64,000 nt of DNA from Lacticaseibacillus absianus (GTDB lineage Bacteria; Bacillota; Bacilli; Lactobacillales; Lactobacillaceae): the NCBI RefSeq assembly GCF_013407595.1, contig NZ_JABEKX010000001.1, positions 328,522-392,521 of the forward strand, read 5' to 3'. Below, in pieces: positions 26,533 to 36,493 of this stretch. The translations under genes and the position numbers were made by a program. A model generated the notes under the pieces. The model was not told the DNA's origin and did not search any database. It saw only the letters and a list, made by a program, of their open reading frames with translations. Within the stretch, counting starts at the first letter, position 1, and each line of letters begins with the position of its first letter.

Positions 26533-27901
26533 GGCCGCGCGCAACTCCTACGCGGGGCGGATCACCCGGACCTATGTCTTGCTCCTGAGCGTGGTGGTCA
26601 CCGTGATCAGCCTGGCGATCGTCGGGATCGTCGGGTACCACTTGATCAAAAGCAAACAGGATGACTCTGCCCAGTTGATGACGGACCTGCAGGCGTCGTT
26701 CGAAGACGGTCAACCCGACTGGGACGCCTGGGAGTACTCCAGCTACCGGGCGCGACGGGCGTTCGTGCGCGTGAACGTGGTGGGCGCGACGACCGATAAG
26801 ACCTATTATTTTCGCAAGACCCAGCGCTTCTTGGGCAACTCGCTGATGACGATCCCGCTGGCGCCTCATGTGCAGTACCAGGAGAATCAGGGGGTCTATT
26901 ACTACCGCGAGGCGCAGGTCCACCGCAACGGGCTGACGTATGACTACGAGATCTGGATGAGTCTGAATAATATGATCGAGCTGTCGCGCCTTTTGATCAC
27001 GGTGATCCTCGGCATCACCCTGGTCGGGTTCATCGGTGGCGCGTGGGCGATCTCGTTTTTGGCGCGGCGCCTGAACCGGCCGCTGGCGGATCTGACCGCC
27101 GCGGCGCACGGGATCGTGGCCAAAGATGAGGTGACGTACCACGAGTCGTTGCCAGTGCCGCCGGGGCCGGCGGAAGTGCAGGAGTTGTCGGTCGAGTTCA
27201 ACCGGCTGCTTCACTCGCTGAACGCGCAGGTCCTGCGCGACAACCAATTCGTCTCCGACGCCTCACACGAGTTGCGGACGCCACTGACCGCGATCCGCGG
27301 ACATGTCGGGCTGATCCGCCGCCACCGCGACGCGCACCCGGAGATCGTACCGGAGTCGCTGGCGATCATCGAAGACGAGTCGCAGAAGATGCAGCAGCTG
27401 ATCGAAAGCCTGCTGGCCCTGTCGCGAATGGATCACGCGCAGATCACGCGGACGACGCTGGACCTCGCGCAGTTGATCCCGCGCATGGTTCACCGCTACC
27501 AAAGCGACCAGCCGATCGAGTTGGCCCTGCCGGCCCAACTGTTGGTGCAGGCCAACGCAGAGAGTATCGAGCATATTTTGATGTGCTTGCTGAACAATGC
27601 GCACAAGTATGCCCCTGACCAACCGGTGGTGATCAGTGCAACGGCCGGGGCGACGCATGTGCAGCTGACGGTGGCCGACCGTGGGCCGGGGATCCCGGAT
27701 GCAGACAAGGCGAAGGTCTTCGACCGCTTCTACCGGGTCGATCGCTCACGGGCCAAGCATATCCCGGGTAGCGGGCTGGGGCTGGCGATCGCCGCCCGGC
27801 TGGCCGAGCTGAACGGGGGTAAGATCCGCGTGGTCGATAACACGCCGACCGGGAGCCGGTTCATTGTCACACTGCCGGCGGGCCATTCTGAAAGTCTCTA
27901 A
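26525..27901 (+). CDS. HisKA-type sensor histidine kinase
   Basis: A 458-residue membrane kinase. Two transmembrane segments (residues about 18-40 and 155-180) flank an extracellular region of about 115 residues. A HAMP-like linker, the HisKA box FVSDASHELRTPLTAIRGH and an HATPase domain with NNAHKYAP, DRGPGIPD and GSGLGLAIA follow. The start ATG 26525 overlaps the regulator stop, showing translational coupling. A terminator at 27936 separates it from the dlt operon. The ligand is unknown. Confidence 0.9.
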   Translation: MNKAARNSYAGRITRTYVLLLSVVVTVISLAIVGIVGYHLIKSKQDDSAQLMTDLQASFEDGQPDWDAWEYSSYRARRAFVRVNVVGATTDKTYYFRKTQRFLGNSLMTIPLAPHVQYQENQGVYYYREAQVHRNGLTYDYEIWMSLNNMIELSRLLITVILGITLVGFIGGAWAISFLARRLNRPLADLTAAAHGIVAKDEVTYHESLPVPPGPAEVQELSVEFNRLLHSLNAQVLRDNQFVSDASHELRTPLTAIRGHVGLIRRHRDAHPEIVPESLAIIEDESQKMQQLIESLLALSRMDHAQITRTTLDLAQLIPRMVHRYQSDQPIELALPAQLLVQANAESIEHILMCLLNNAHKYAPDQPVVISATAGATHVQLTVADRGPGIPDADKAKVFDRFYRVDRSRAKHIPGSGLGLAIAARLAELNGGKIRVVDNTPTGSRFIVTLPAGHSESL

Positions 27902-27935
27902 TCTTGTGCTTATAAACCATTGAATGCAACGCCGA

Positions 27936-27970
27936 CCAACGCCAGCTAGACTGAAGACGTTGGTTTTTTT
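27936..27970 (+). terminator. Intrinsic terminator of the two-component operon
   Basis: CCAACG (27936-27941) pairs with CGTTGG (27958-27963), followed by seven T. Confidence 0.8.
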
Positions 27971-28019
27971 GATCCAAACCGCGCAGCGCAACGGCCAGCA
28001 TAGGCTCGAGTCGTCTGCG

Positions 28020-28048
28020 TTGGGGAATCACGCGGATGGTGGGATAAT
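28020..28048 (+). promoter_or_regulatory. Promoter of the dlt operon
   Basis: TTGGGG (28020-28025), 17 bases, then GATAAT (28043-28048) preceded by TGG as an extended -10. The start of dltX is 35 bases downstream of the -10. Confidence 0.55.
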
Positions 28049-28082
28049 GCGCGTGAAACATTGAACAACAAGGAGGCACACG

Positions 28083-28229
28083 ATGCAGACGCTCAAACGC
28101 TGGTGGGCACACCCGACCACGCAATTCGTCGCCAAGACCCTGGGTTACGCCGCCATCATCCTGGTGCTGGTGTATCTCTACAGTTACCGGGGCGTCGGCG
28201 GCGGGCACTTTATCTACAACGAGTTCTAG
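28083..28229 (+). CDS. dltX: DltX, small membrane protein of teichoic acid D-alanylation
   Basis: A 48-residue protein. A basic N-terminus (MQTLKRWWAHP) leads into one transmembrane helix (about residues 18-38), and the conserved DltX ending FIYNEF is intact. DltX is required for D-alanylation of lipoteichoic acid in several Firmicutes; its C-terminal motif interacts with the DltB/DltD machinery. GGAGG lies just before ATG 28083, and dltA starts ten bases after the stop. Confidence 0.92.
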   Translation: MQTLKRWWAHPTTQFVAKTLGYAAIILVLVYLYSYRGVGGGHFIYNEF

Positions 28230-28238
28230 GAGGCAATC

Positions 28239-29744
28239 ATGAAATCCATTATCGAAATGATCGACGACATCGCGCGGTCGCACCCGGACTGGCCGGCCGT
28301 CGACGTCCTCGGCGCGGTCCACACGTACGGCGAACTGCACCAGGCGGCCACGGCGATCGCCGCAGACCTTGCCGCGCGGCCGCTTGCGGCTGGCGCGCCG
28401 ATCATGGTCTACTGTGATCAGAGCTTCGAAGCGATCGCCACGTTCCTGGGGTGCGTGAAGGCCGGGCACGCTTACATCCCGGTCGATACGCATTCACCCA
28501 GCGACCGGCTGGTGATGATCACGCAGATCGCCCACCCGGCACTGACGATCGCCACGGTCCCGCTGCCGATCGCTGTCGCCACGCCGGTGATGACGCCAGC
28601 GGCGCTCGCTCAGGCGATGGCGGCACCGGCCGCAGTCGCGCCAGCGGTCACGATGCGCTGGTCGGATAACTTTTATATCATTTTCACCTCCGGGACCACC
28701 GGGCAGCCCAAGGGGGTCCAGATCAGCCACGCGAACCTGAGCAGCTTCGTCGCGTGGATGACGCGCTTCGACCTGCCGAGTCGGGCGCGGGTGCTGACCC
28801 AGGCGCCGTTCTCCTTTGATCTATCGGTGATGTCGCTGTACCCGACGCTGACGACCGGTGGCTGCCTGCAAGTGTTGCCGAAGGAGACGACGGCCGACCT
28901 CAAGGCGCTGTTCAAGACGTTGCGCGACTTGCCGCTCGAGGTGTGGGTCTCCACGCCGAGTTTCATCGAGCTGTGCCTCTTAGCCCCGGACTTCGACGGC
29001 GCGCATCACCCGGAGCTGCGCCAGCTGTACTTCTGCGGTGAGGAGCTGACGCACGCGACAGCGGCCAAGCTGCTCGAGCGGTTCCCGCGGGCCCAGGTCT
29101 TCAACACGTACGGGCCGACCGAGGCGACCGTGGCGGTCACCGCCATCGAGATCACGCCGGCGGTGCTGGCGGAGCACGACCGGCTGCCGATCGGCTACGC
29201 CAAGCCGGACACGACGCTGAGTTTGGTGCCAGACACCGTGCGCCAGGAGGACGGCCAGGCGGTTGGGGAGCTCTACATCAGCGGCCCCAGCGTCTCCAAG
29301 GGCTACTTGAATCGGCCGGACAAGACGGCCGCGGCCTTCGTCTCGGATCACGGGGAGCAGGCGTACCGGACCGGGGACCTTGGGTTCATCGCCTCGGACG
29401 GGCTGATCTTCTACCGCGGCCGGACCGATTTTCAGATCAAACTCAATGGCTACCGGATCGAGCTGGAAGAGGTCAATCACTACCTCAACACCGCCCCGAT
29501 GATCCGCCAGGCGGTCGCGGTGCCGCGCTACAACGCGCAGCACAAGGTCGCACAGATGCTGGCCTTCGTCGTGCCGGCAAGCGACGGGGACGCGCGCGAG
29601 CTGACCCGGGCGATCCATGATTACCTGCAGACGGTGATGATGCCGTACATGATCCCTCAACGCTTCGTGTACCGCGACAGTTTGCCCGTGACGGCGAACG
29701 GTAAGGTCGCCATCAAGCAGCTGATCGCGGAGGTCAACGCCTGA
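28239..29744 (+). CDS. dltA: D-alanine--D-alanyl carrier protein ligase
   Basis: A 501-residue cytoplasmic adenylation enzyme that activates D-alanine with ATP and loads it onto DltC. The order of motifs is FTSGTTGQPKG (phosphate loop, near residue 150), NTYGPTEATVAV, YRTGD and the C-terminal NGKVAIKQ with the catalytic Lys. Length matches DltA proteins. Its TGA shares a base with the dltB ATG. Confidence 0.95.
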   Translation: MKSIIEMIDDIARSHPDWPAVDVLGAVHTYGELHQAATAIAADLAARPLAAGAPIMVYCDQSFEAIATFLGCVKAGHAYIPVDTHSPSDRLVMITQIAHPALTIATVPLPIAVATPVMTPAALAQAMAAPAAVAPAVTMRWSDNFYIIFTSGTTGQPKGVQISHANLSSFVAWMTRFDLPSRARVLTQAPFSFDLSVMSLYPTLTTGGCLQVLPKETTADLKALFKTLRDLPLEVWVSTPSFIELCLLAPDFDGAHHPELRQLYFCGEELTHATAAKLLERFPRAQVFNTYGPTEATVAVTAIEITPAVLAEHDRLPIGYAKPDTTLSLVPDTVRQEDGQAVGELYISGPSVSKGYLNRPDKTAAAFVSDHGEQAYRTGDLGFIASDGLIFYRGRTDFQIKLNGYRIELEEVNHYLNTAPMIRQAVAVPRYNAQHKVAQMLAFVVPASDGDARELTRAIHDYLQTVMMPYMIPQRFVYRDSLPVTANGKVAIKQLIAEVNA

Positions 29745-30958
29745 TGCCGAATTTGCAACCCTACGCGGATCCGCAGTACTTCCTGATCCTACTGGTCGCG
29801 CTGGTCCCCCTGATGGTGGGGCTGTACCACGGCCACCGACTACGGCTGTGGGAGACTGTGGTGTCGCTCGCCTTCATCGTGCTGATGTTCACCGGACACA
29901 AATGGGGCGAGGGGCTGGCGCTTCTGGCCTATGTGGCCTGGCAGTTCCTGCTGGTCCTGGGTTACGCCCGTTACCGGCGCGCCCATAACGGGACGGCGAC
30001 CTTCGTCGCGGCCGTCTGTGCGAGCATCGCGCCGCTGGCGGTGGTGAAGGTGACGCCGGCGGTCGCAGGGCACCCGTCGTTGCTGGGCTTTCTCGGGATC
30101 TCCTATCTGACCTTCAAGTCGGTGCAGGTGCTCATGGAGCTGCGCGACGGCGCGCTGAAGCAAGTGAGCGCGGTAGACTTTGGCCGCTTCCTGCTGTTCC
30201 TGCCGACCCTATCCTCCGGACCGATCGACCGCTACCGGCGCTTCGTCGCGGACATCGCCGGTGCGCCGGCTCAGGCGGATTACGTCGCCATGCTCGGCCG
30301 GGCCGTGCACTACCTGTTCTTGGGGTTCCTGTACAAGTTCATCCTCGGGTACGCGTTCGGCACACTGATGCTGCCCAAGGTCGCGCAGGCCGCATTGGTC
30401 CACGCCGGGCCGCTTGGGCTATCGTGGGGGCTGGTCGGGTACATGTATGTCTACTCGATGTACTTGTTCTTTGACTTTGCTGGCTACAGCCTGTTCGCCG
30501 TCGCGATCAGCCTCGTGATGGGGGTCGACACGCCGATGAACTTCAAGCGCCCCTTCGCTGCCGGGAACATCAAGGAGTTCTGGAATCGCTGGCACATGAC
30601 GTTGAGCTTCTGGTTCCGGGATTTTGTCTTCATGCGCACGACCTTCTTCATCATGAAGCACAAGTTGATCCGTAACCGGGTGCGGGTCTCGCAAGTCGCC
30701 TATCTGATCAACTTTCTGGTGATGGGCTTCTGGCACGGCGTGACCTGGTATTACATCGTGTACGGGCTCTTCCACGCCGTCGCGATCATCATCAATGACT
30801 ACTGGCTGCGCTTCAAGAAAAAGCACCGCCAGCAGCTCCCACATAACCGGTGGACGCAGGCCTTGGCGATCTTCATCACGTTCAACGTCGTCTGTTTCTC
30901 GTTTTTGATCTTCTCAGGGTTTCTCGACAAGCTCTGGTTCTGCCCACCACACCGCTGA
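29744..30958 (+). CDS. dltB: D-alanyl transfer membrane O-acyltransferase
   Basis: A 404-residue MBOAT-family membrane protein with about a dozen hydrophobic segments that moves D-alanyl groups from DltC across the membrane. The conserved catalytic His lies in [15 protein letters not shown] near residue 328, and the [20 protein letters not shown] region near residue 268 is the other family landmark. The C-terminus ends CPPHR. It is translationally coupled to dltA. Confidence 0.95.
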   Translation: MPNLQPYADPQYFLILLVALVPLMVGLYHGHRLRLWETVVSLAFIVLMFTGHKWGEGLALLAYVAWQFLLVLGYARYRRAHNGTATFVAAVCASIAPLAVVKVTPAVAGHPSLLGFLGISYLTFKSVQVLMELRDGALKQVSAVDFGRFLLFLPTLSSGPIDRYRRFVADIAGAPAQADYVAMLGRAVHYLFLGFLYKFILGYAFGTLMLPKVAQAALVHAGPLGLSWGLVGYMYVYSMYLFFDFAGYSLFAVAISLVMGVDTPMNFKRPFAAGNIKEFWNRWHMTLSFWFRDFVFMRTTFFIMKHKLIRNRVRVSQVAYLINFLVMGFWHGVTWYYIVYGLFHAVAIIINDYWLRFKKKHRQQLPHNRWTQALAIFITFNVVCFSFLIFSGFLDKLWFCPPHR

Positions 30959-30989
30959 CACTGACACTGACCATAAAGGAGCGTTCATC

Positions 30990-31223
30990 ATGGATATTCA
31001 ATCGACTGTTAACAACATTCTGCTAGACCTGACCGGCGAAGACTTCAGCACCCGCGGTGACGAGAACCTGTTCGACACCGGCCTGCTGGACTCCATGGAC
31101 ACGGTGCAGCTGCTGCTGGAGCTGCAAGACCAGCTCGGCATCAGCGTCCCGGTCTCCGAATTCGACCGCAGTGAGTGGGAGACCGCCAACAAGATCGTGG
31201 CCAAGGCGGCCAGCCTCGCATGA
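30990..31223 (+). CDS. dltC: D-alanyl carrier protein
   Basis: A 77-residue four-helix carrier protein. The phosphopantetheine Ser is in LLDSMDTVQ near residue 36. It carries activated D-alanine from DltA to DltB. AAAGGAG precedes ATG 30990. Its stop overlaps the dltD start (ATGA). Confidence 0.95.
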   Translation: MDIQSTVNNILLDLTGEDFSTRGDENLFDTGLLDSMDTVQLLLELQDQLGISVPVSEFDRSEWETANKIVAKAASLA

Positions 31224-32467
31224 AGCAGCGGTTGTGGCAGATCTTCGGGCCGGTGCTGTGCGCCGTGCTCCTAGTCGCCGGCCTGTTGCTCGCGCCGCTG
31301 CCGCTGGGCCGGTTGTCTCACGGCGCGCTGCGCTCGGCGGCCGTCTCGATGTCACCGAACGTGCTGGCCGGGGAGCGGGCAAAGCAACAGGCGCTGGCGC
31401 TGGATTACGTACCGTTCTTCGGCTCCTCGGAGCTGTCGCGGCTCGATCCGTTCCACCCGTCAGCGCTGGCGGCCAAGTACCACCGCAACTACCGGCCGTT
31501 TTTGGTCGGTGCGGCTGGGACTCAGTCGCTGACGCATTTTCTCAGCGATCAGTCGATGCTGACGCAGCTGGCCCACAAGAAGGCGGTCTTCATCGTCTCC
31601 ATGCAGTGGTTCACCAAGCGAGGCCAAAATCCGCAGGCGTTCACCTTCTTCTATTCGCCGCTGCAGACCATCACGTGGCTCCTGCAGGCGCGTAACACGG
31701 TCGCGGATCGCTACGCGGCGCGCCGCCTGCTGACCATGCCCGCCTGCCGGGACCAGCAGATCAAGTCGGCGCTGCTCACCGTCGCTGGCGGTCAGCCGCT
31801 GTCTCACTTGAGTCGCCAGTTGCTGACTGCGCGGCTTCAGATGCTGCGCAACGAAGACGGGCTGTTCTCGCGCTTCGCGGTCACGCCGAACGAACGCCGC
31901 CTGGCGCGGGCTGAGAAGCTGCTGCCCGCGACCGCGACGCCGGCCCAGCTCGAGGCGCTGGCGACGGCGGTCGGCCGGGCCAACACGCGGACCAACACGC
32001 TGGGCATCGATGACCAATTCTACCGCGCCCGGTTGGCCGGCGGTCGGCTGGCGAAGCTCAAAGGGAGCCAGCGCCACTACGATTACCGCTTCGGGCCAGA
32101 GTACAGCGACTTTCAACTGCTGTTGACCCAGTTCGCCCGCCACGACATCGACGTGCAGTTCGTGATCCCGCCGATCAACGCGAAGTGGGCGGCGTACACG
32201 GGGCTGTCGATGCCGAAGTACCGACAGGCAGTCACTAAGCTGCGCACCCAGCTGCGGACGCAAGGCTTCACCCGGGTCTTGGACCTCAGCGAGGACGGGG
32301 ATCAACCGTATTTCATGCAAGACACGATCCACATCGGCTGGCGCGGTTGGCTGCGGATGGATCGCACGGTCGCACCGTTCCTCGCCGGTCCGCGGCAGCC
32401 GGTGCACTACCGGCTCGACGACCGCTACTTCACGAAGAGCTGGCGGCAAGCCACGGTGGGAGGGTGA
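31220..32467 (+). CDS. dltD: DltD, D-alanyl transfer protein
   Basis: A 415-residue protein anchored by one N-terminal helix (residues 8-28) with an extracellular SGNH-like hydrolase domain. The catalytic Ser is in FFGSSELSR near residue 69, and the Asp/His pair is in [10 protein letters not shown] near residue 375. It transfers D-alanine to lipoteichoic acid on the outside. ATG 31220 lies within the end of dltC. Confidence 0.93.
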   Translation: MKQRLWQIFGPVLCAVLLVAGLLLAPLPLGRLSHGALRSAAVSMSPNVLAGERAKQQALALDYVPFFGSSELSRLDPFHPSALAAKYHRNYRPFLVGAAGTQSLTHFLSDQSMLTQLAHKKAVFIVSMQWFTKRGQNPQAFTFFYSPLQTITWLLQARNTVADRYAARRLLTMPACRDQQIKSALLTVAGGQPLSHLSRQLLTARLQMLRNEDGLFSRFAVTPNERRLARAEKLLPATATPAQLEALATAVGRANTRTNTLGIDDQFYRARLAGGRLAKLKGSQRHYDYRFGPEYSDFQLLLTQFARHDIDVQFVIPPINAKWAAYTGLSMPKYRQAVTKLRTQLRTQGFTRVLDLSEDGDQPYFMQDTIHIGWRGWLRMDRTVAPFLAGPRQPVHYRLDDRYFTKSWRQATVGG

Positions 32468-32470
32468 GCG

Positions 32471-33619
32471 ATGAGACGAGCGAAGCATCGCCGGCCGCGT
32501 TGGCTGGCAGATCTAGTCGTGGTGGCACTCGCGGTTGGGCTGTTTGCCGGTGGCTGGTGGCTGGGGCGCATGACGGCCCCGCAGCCCGCCCCGATCCGAC
32601 CGGTCCGCCCGGATAGCACCACTAGCAGCCAGGCGACAGCCCCGTCGGCGCAGGCGGCCACGACGTTCGATGCGACGGCGCAGCGCGACCTGGGCGCCCA
32701 GTTAGCCGCGCTGAAGGTGTCCGGCACGGCGCTGATCATTCGTCACGGGCGGGTGATCGCCCAGTACGTTCACGGACTGGCGAACGCGGCGACCGGCCGC
32801 CCGAACACCGTGACCACCATGTACGAGATCGATTCGATGCAAAAAAGCCTGACCGCCGGCTTATTCATGCGGCAGGTCAACGCCGGTCAAGTCGCCTTGA
32901 CGACCCCGCTGGCGCAGTTTTTCCCGCGCTTCAAGACCAGCCCGCAGATCACGATGGCGCACTTGTTGCACATGACCTCCGGCTTGCGGACCAAGGGCGT
33001 GCTGACGCCGCGGTACACCACGGATGCGGCACTGGTCCAGGCGAACGTCGCTAAGCTGATCAACGAGCCAGCGGTGCGCGGCCACTACCAGTACACCCCG
33101 ATCAACTACCTGCTGCTGGCGGGGATCGGCGAGCAGCTCACGGGCCAGACATACGCGCAGTCGTTCCAGACGGTCTATGTCGAGGGCCTGAAGCTGGCGC
33201 ACACGCGCTTCGCCTATGCGCTGCGCGCAGACGACCCGGCGGCGGTCGGCTACACCACGACGGCGTACACCGATCCGCAGCGCGTCAGTGACAGCCGGCT
33301 CCACGCAGAGCTTGGGACCGGGCAGGTCTTCATGTCCGCATTGGACTTCTATCACGCTGCGCGGGCCCTCCTGTCCGGTCAGCTGCTCGGACGCGGGCGC
33401 GACGCGCTGTACGACGCGAAGGCGAATTACAGCGGCGGCTTCTTCATGCGCAAGGGGTTCGTGCAGACGAACGGGACCGGTTACGGCTTCTTCAGTACCG
33501 CACGCTTCACCCCCGACGGGCAAAACGCGATCGTCCTGCTGAGCAACGTTCAGGCAAAGAACCGGGCGACGGTGAACAATACCGTCGGCCGCCTCTTCAC
33601 CCAGTACGCCCTGAAGTGA
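32471..33619 (+). CDS. Serine hydrolase of the beta-lactamase/PBP-like family, DltE-like by context
   Basis: A 382-residue protein with a basic cytoplasmic start, one membrane helix (about residues 13-33), a Ser/Thr/Ala/Pro-rich linker and an extracellular serine hydrolase domain. The SxxK motif is SMQK near residue 119. At the usual YxN position the sequence reads YTPINY, so the Asn of the motif is Pro. It starts three bases after dltD and is probably cotranscribed. In Lactiplantibacillus plantarum a serine hydrolase of the dlt operon (DltE) is a D-alanine esterase on lipoteichoic acid; a similar role is inferred here. A carboxypeptidase or esterase with another target is also possible. Confidence 0.8.
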   Translation: MRRAKHRRPRWLADLVVVALAVGLFAGGWWLGRMTAPQPAPIRPVRPDSTTSSQATAPSAQAATTFDATAQRDLGAQLAALKVSGTALIIRHGRVIAQYVHGLANAATGRPNTVTTMYEIDSMQKSLTAGLFMRQVNAGQVALTTPLAQFFPRFKTSPQITMAHLLHMTSGLRTKGVLTPRYTTDAALVQANVAKLINEPAVRGHYQYTPINYLLLAGIGEQLTGQTYAQSFQTVYVEGLKLAHTRFAYALRADDPAAVGYTTTAYTDPQRVSDSRLHAELGTGQVFMSALDFYHAARALLSGQLLGRGRDALYDAKANYSGGFFMRKGFVQTNGTGYGFFSTARFTPDGQNAIVLLSNVQAKNRATVNNTVGRLFTQYALK

Positions 33620-33689
33620 CAGGCGCCGGAAGGCAAAAGTATCGGGTTGTGACATAACCCCTGGTGGCACGACTATTCCAGAACGTTAC

Positions 33690-33799
33690 GTGCCATAACG
33701 CAACGCCCTAGCCGTATAAGAGAGACCCCCTGAAAAACCTAAGTTCGGGTTTTTCAGGGGGTCTCTCTTATACTCTGGGCTAAAACCGCGTTATGGCAC
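33690..33799. repeat. Nested inverted repeat with perfect 26-bp hairpin between convergent genes
   Basis: The outer arms GTGCCATAACGC (33690-33701) and GCGTTATGGCAC (33788-33799) are perfect 12-bp inverted repeats. Inside lie a shared TAGCC/GGCTA and a perfect 26-bp stem (33714-33739 with 33748-33773) around an eight-base loop. The structure separates the serine hydrolase gene from convergent argH. It is much longer than a usual terminator and resembles a MITE-like element; no target duplication is evident. Confidence 0.85.
33714..33773. terminator. Probable bidirectional terminator hairpin
   Basis: A perfect 26-bp stem in which the A5 and T5 tracts lie near the loop, rather than a T tract after the stem. 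Its position between convergent stop codons fits a terminator or RNA-stabilising 3' structure for both transcripts. Confidence 0.6.
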
Positions 33800-33815
33800 A
33801 GCCCCGTCCCGCAGA

Positions 33816-35198
33816 TCAGCGTGCGGCGAGGAGCGCTCGCGCCTGGCTGACCTCCTGGCGCACATTGGCGACTGCTGTGCCGCCGAGGCTGGTGCGACGG
33901 TTGACCGCGGCTTCAGACGAGAGCTCCGCGTAGACGTCTTGGTCGATCTCTGGTGCGGCGGCTTGCAGGTCAGCCAACGGCATGTCCTGCAGGCTCTGGC
34001 CGGTCTGAAGACCGTGGAGCACCAGTTCGCCGACGATCGCGTGCGCCTTGCGGAACGGCACACCCTTGGTGGCGAGGTAATCCGCCAGCTCCGTCGCATT
34101 GCTGAAGTCGCGGATCGTGGCGTCGTGCATGCGTTCCTCATGCACAGTCAGCGAGTCCAGCATGCCGGTGAAGATGTGGACCGAACCCAGGATCGTCGTG
34201 TAGGCGTCGAACACAGGCTCTTTATCCTCCTGCATGTCCTTGTTGTAAGCGAGTGGCAGGCTCTTCATCGTGGTCAGCAGGCCCATCAGCGCGCCGTACA
34301 CACGCCCGGTCTTGCCGCGCGTCAGCTCGGCGAAGTCCGCGTTTTTCTTCTGCGGCATGATCGAGGAGCCGGTCGAGAAGGCGTCGGACATCTCGATGTA
34401 GTTGAACTCGTAGGTGCACCAGAGGATCAGCTCCTCGGCGAGGCGCGAGAGGTGCTGCATCAAGATCGCAGCGTTGCTCAGGAACTCGAGGGCAAAATCG
34501 CGGTCGGACACGGCGTCCAGCGAATTGTGGTACACCGCGCTGAAGCCTAGCTGCGCGGCGACGAACTCACGGTCGATCGGGAAGGTGGTGCCGGCCAAGG
34601 CGGCGGCGCCCAACGGCAAGATGTCCGTGTGCTGCTGATTGAAGGCGAAGCGCTCGTAGTCGCGCTGGAACATCTCGAAGTAGGCGAGCAGGTAGTGGCC
34701 GTAGGTGATCGGCTGCGCGTGCTGCAGGTGGGTGTAGCCTGGCATGATGGTGTCGGCGTGCTGATCGGCCTGGGCCACCAGCACGCTTTGGAGGTCAGAC
34801 AGCGCCTGCATCAGCTCCGGCAGGCGGTGCCGCAGCCAGAGGTGAAAATCCGTGGCGACCTGGTCGTTGCGCGAGCGGGCGGTGTGGAGCTTGCCGGCGA
34901 CGGGCCCGATCAGATCGGTCAAGAGGCGTTCCATGTTCAGGTGGATGTCCTCATTGGCGACGGTGAAGGTCAGCTCACCGGCTGCGAGCTGCTGTTGCAG
35001 CTGGTGCAGGCCGGCCGTGATCGTGTCGGCGTCGGCTTGCGGGATGATGCCCTGCTGGCCCAGCATCGCGACATGGGCGAGGGAGCCTTCGAGGTCCTCT
35101 TGGGCCATCTGTTGGTCGAAGCCGATCGAGGCGCCGAACTGATCGACCCACTTCGCGGCTTTGGCGGTGAAGCGACCGCCCCAGAGTTTGTCCGTCAT
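33816..35198 (-). CDS. argH: Argininosuccinate lyase
   Basis: A 460-residue cytoplasmic enzyme that splits argininosuccinate to arginine and fumarate, the last step of arginine synthesis. The fumarase/aspartase superfamily signature [12 protein letters not shown] near residue 280 carries the catalytic Ser; [13 protein letters not shown] near residue 106 and [10 protein letters not shown] are also typical. The N-terminus [10 protein letters not shown] is the family start. Its start codon shares the base at 35198 with the argG stop. Confidence 0.96.
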   Translation of the reverse strand: MTDKLWGGRFTAKAAKWVDQFGASIGFDQQMAQEDLEGSLAHVAMLGQQGIIPQADADTITAGLHQLQQQLAAGELTFTVANEDIHLNMERLLTDLIGPVAGKLHTARSRNDQVATDFHLWLRHRLPELMQALSDLQSVLVAQADQHADTIMPGYTHLQHAQPITYGHYLLAYFEMFQRDYERFAFNQQHTDILPLGAAALAGTTFPIDREFVAAQLGFSAVYHNSLDAVSDRDFALEFLSNAAILMQHLSRLAEELILWCTYEFNYIEMSDAFSTGSSIMPQKKNADFAELTRGKTGRVYGALMGLLTTMKSLPLAYNKDMQEDKEPVFDAYTTILGSVHIFTGMLDSLTVHEERMHDATIRDFSNATELADYLATKGVPFRKAHAIVGELVLHGLQTGQSLQDMPLADLQAAAPEIDQDVYAELSSEAAVNRRTSLGGTAVANVRQEVSQARALLAAR

Positions 35199-36418
35199 TA
35201 GTTGTCCTCCGGTGCCTGAGAGTGCACGTGGTTGACCTGTTCGTACACCGTCGCCGGCAGGGTCCAGAGCTTGATGAAGCCGGCGGCCGCTTCCTGGTCG
35301 AAGGAGTCGGCGCTGGTGTAGGTCGCGAGATTCTCGTCGTACAGCGAGTTGGTGTCGGACTTACGGGCCACCGCGGTCGCATTGCCCTTGTAGAGCTTCA
35401 TCTTGACCACGCCGTTGACCACCTTTTGGGTCTCATCGATGAAGGCCATCAGCGCGTCGAACAGCGGGGTAATCCACTTCGCTTCGTAGATCATGTTGGT
35501 GAGTTGCTGCTCGATCAGTGGCTTGTAGTGCGCGACGTCGCGCTCCAGGGTCAGGTTCTCCAGCTCGTGGTGGGCGGCCATGATCACCGCGGCCCCCGGC
35601 GCCTCGTAGACTTCACGGGACTTGATGCCGACCATGCGGTTCTCGATCTTGTCGATGCGGCCGATGCCGTTGGCGCCGGCGATCTGGTTGAGGGCTTTGA
35701 TCAGGTCCGCCAGGCCCATCGGCTCACCGTCGATGGCCACCGGCAGGCCCTGCTCGAAGGTCAGGTCGAGGAAGGTCGGCTGGTCTGGGGCCGCCTCAGG
35801 GGAGACGCTCATGCCCCAAGCATCGTCTGGCGCCTGGTTCCATGGGTTCTCGAGGATCCCGGCTTCGTTGGCGCGGCCCCAGAGGTTGGCGTCGATCGAA
35901 TACGGCGACTTCTTGCCGATCGGCACTGGCACGTTGTGTTCCTTGGCGTAATCGATCTCTTCTTCGCGGGACCAGTGAAAATCGCGGATCGGGGCTTCGA
36001 TCTTCAGGTTCGGATCGAGGGCGTGGATCGCGGCTTCGAAGCGGACCTGGTCGTTGCCCTTGCCGGTGGAGCCGTGGGCGATGGCGGTCGCGCCGTGGTC
36101 GTGGGCGATCTTCACCAGGTGGTCGATGATCAGCGGCCGAGACAGGGCGGAGACCAGCGGGTAGTCGCCTTCGTACAGGGCGTTCGCCTTGATCACCGGG
36201 GCCACGTACTGGTCGGCGAATTCCTGCTGGGCGTCGATCGCGTAGCTCTCGATCGCGCCGACCTGCAGCGCCTTTTGCTGGATGAAGTCCATGTCTGCGC
36301 CGGGCTGGCCGACGTTCAAGCAGACGGCGATGATGTCATAGCCCTTGTCTTGCAACCACGGGATCGCCACGGAAGTGTCCAAGCCGCCAGAGTATGCCAA
36401 TACGATTTTTTCAGTCAT
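35198..36418 (-). CDS. argG: Argininosuccinate synthase
   Basis: A 406-residue cytoplasmic enzyme joining citrulline and aspartate with ATP. The N-terminal ATP loop [10 protein letters not shown] is at residues 8-17; [12 protein letters not shown] near residue 118 and [17 protein letters not shown] near residue 180 are family landmarks. ATG 36418 follows GGAGG at good spacing; a start five codons upstream lies within that site. It is between the fused transporter and argH on the same strand. No other arginine genes are in the window. Confidence 0.96.
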   Translation of the reverse strand: MTEKIVLAYSGGLDTSVAIPWLQDKGYDIIAVCLNVGQPGADMDFIQQKALQVGAIESYAIDAQQEFADQYVAPVIKANALYEGDYPLVSALSRPLIIDHLVKIAHDHGATAIAHGSTGKGNDQVRFEAAIHALDPNLKIEAPIRDFHWSREEEIDYAKEHNVPVPIGKKSPYSIDANLWGRANEAGILENPWNQAPDDAWGMSVSPEAAPDQPTFLDLTFEQGLPVAIDGEPMGLADLIKALNQIAGANGIGRIDKIENRMVGIKSREVYEAPGAAVIMAAHHELENLTLERDVAHYKPLIEQQLTNMIYEAKWITPLFDALMAFIDETQKVVNGVVKMKLYKGNATAVARKSDTNSLYDENLATYTSADSFDQEAAAGFIKLWTLPATVYEQVNHVHSQAPEDN

Positions 36419-36453
36419 GCGTGATTCCTCCAAATGATAATAGGGTGTGGGGT

Positions 36454-36493
36454 GTCATCTCTCGGGCTGTGCCCGGCTTTGAGGTGAGATGAC
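36454..36493 (-). other. Hairpin between transporter stop and argG
   Basis: On the minus strand GTCATCTC (36493-36486) pairs with GAGATGAC (36461-36454), with an inner CGGGC-ACA-GCCCG stem. It overlaps the transporter stop codon and lacks a T tract. It may attenuate readthrough or protect mRNA ends. Confidence 0.5.

Noticed and set aside
36454-36493. Intrinsic terminator separating the fused transporter from argG
   Set aside because: The hairpin has no T tract and overlaps the stop codon; cotranscription with argG remains plausible, so it is listed only as a hairpin.
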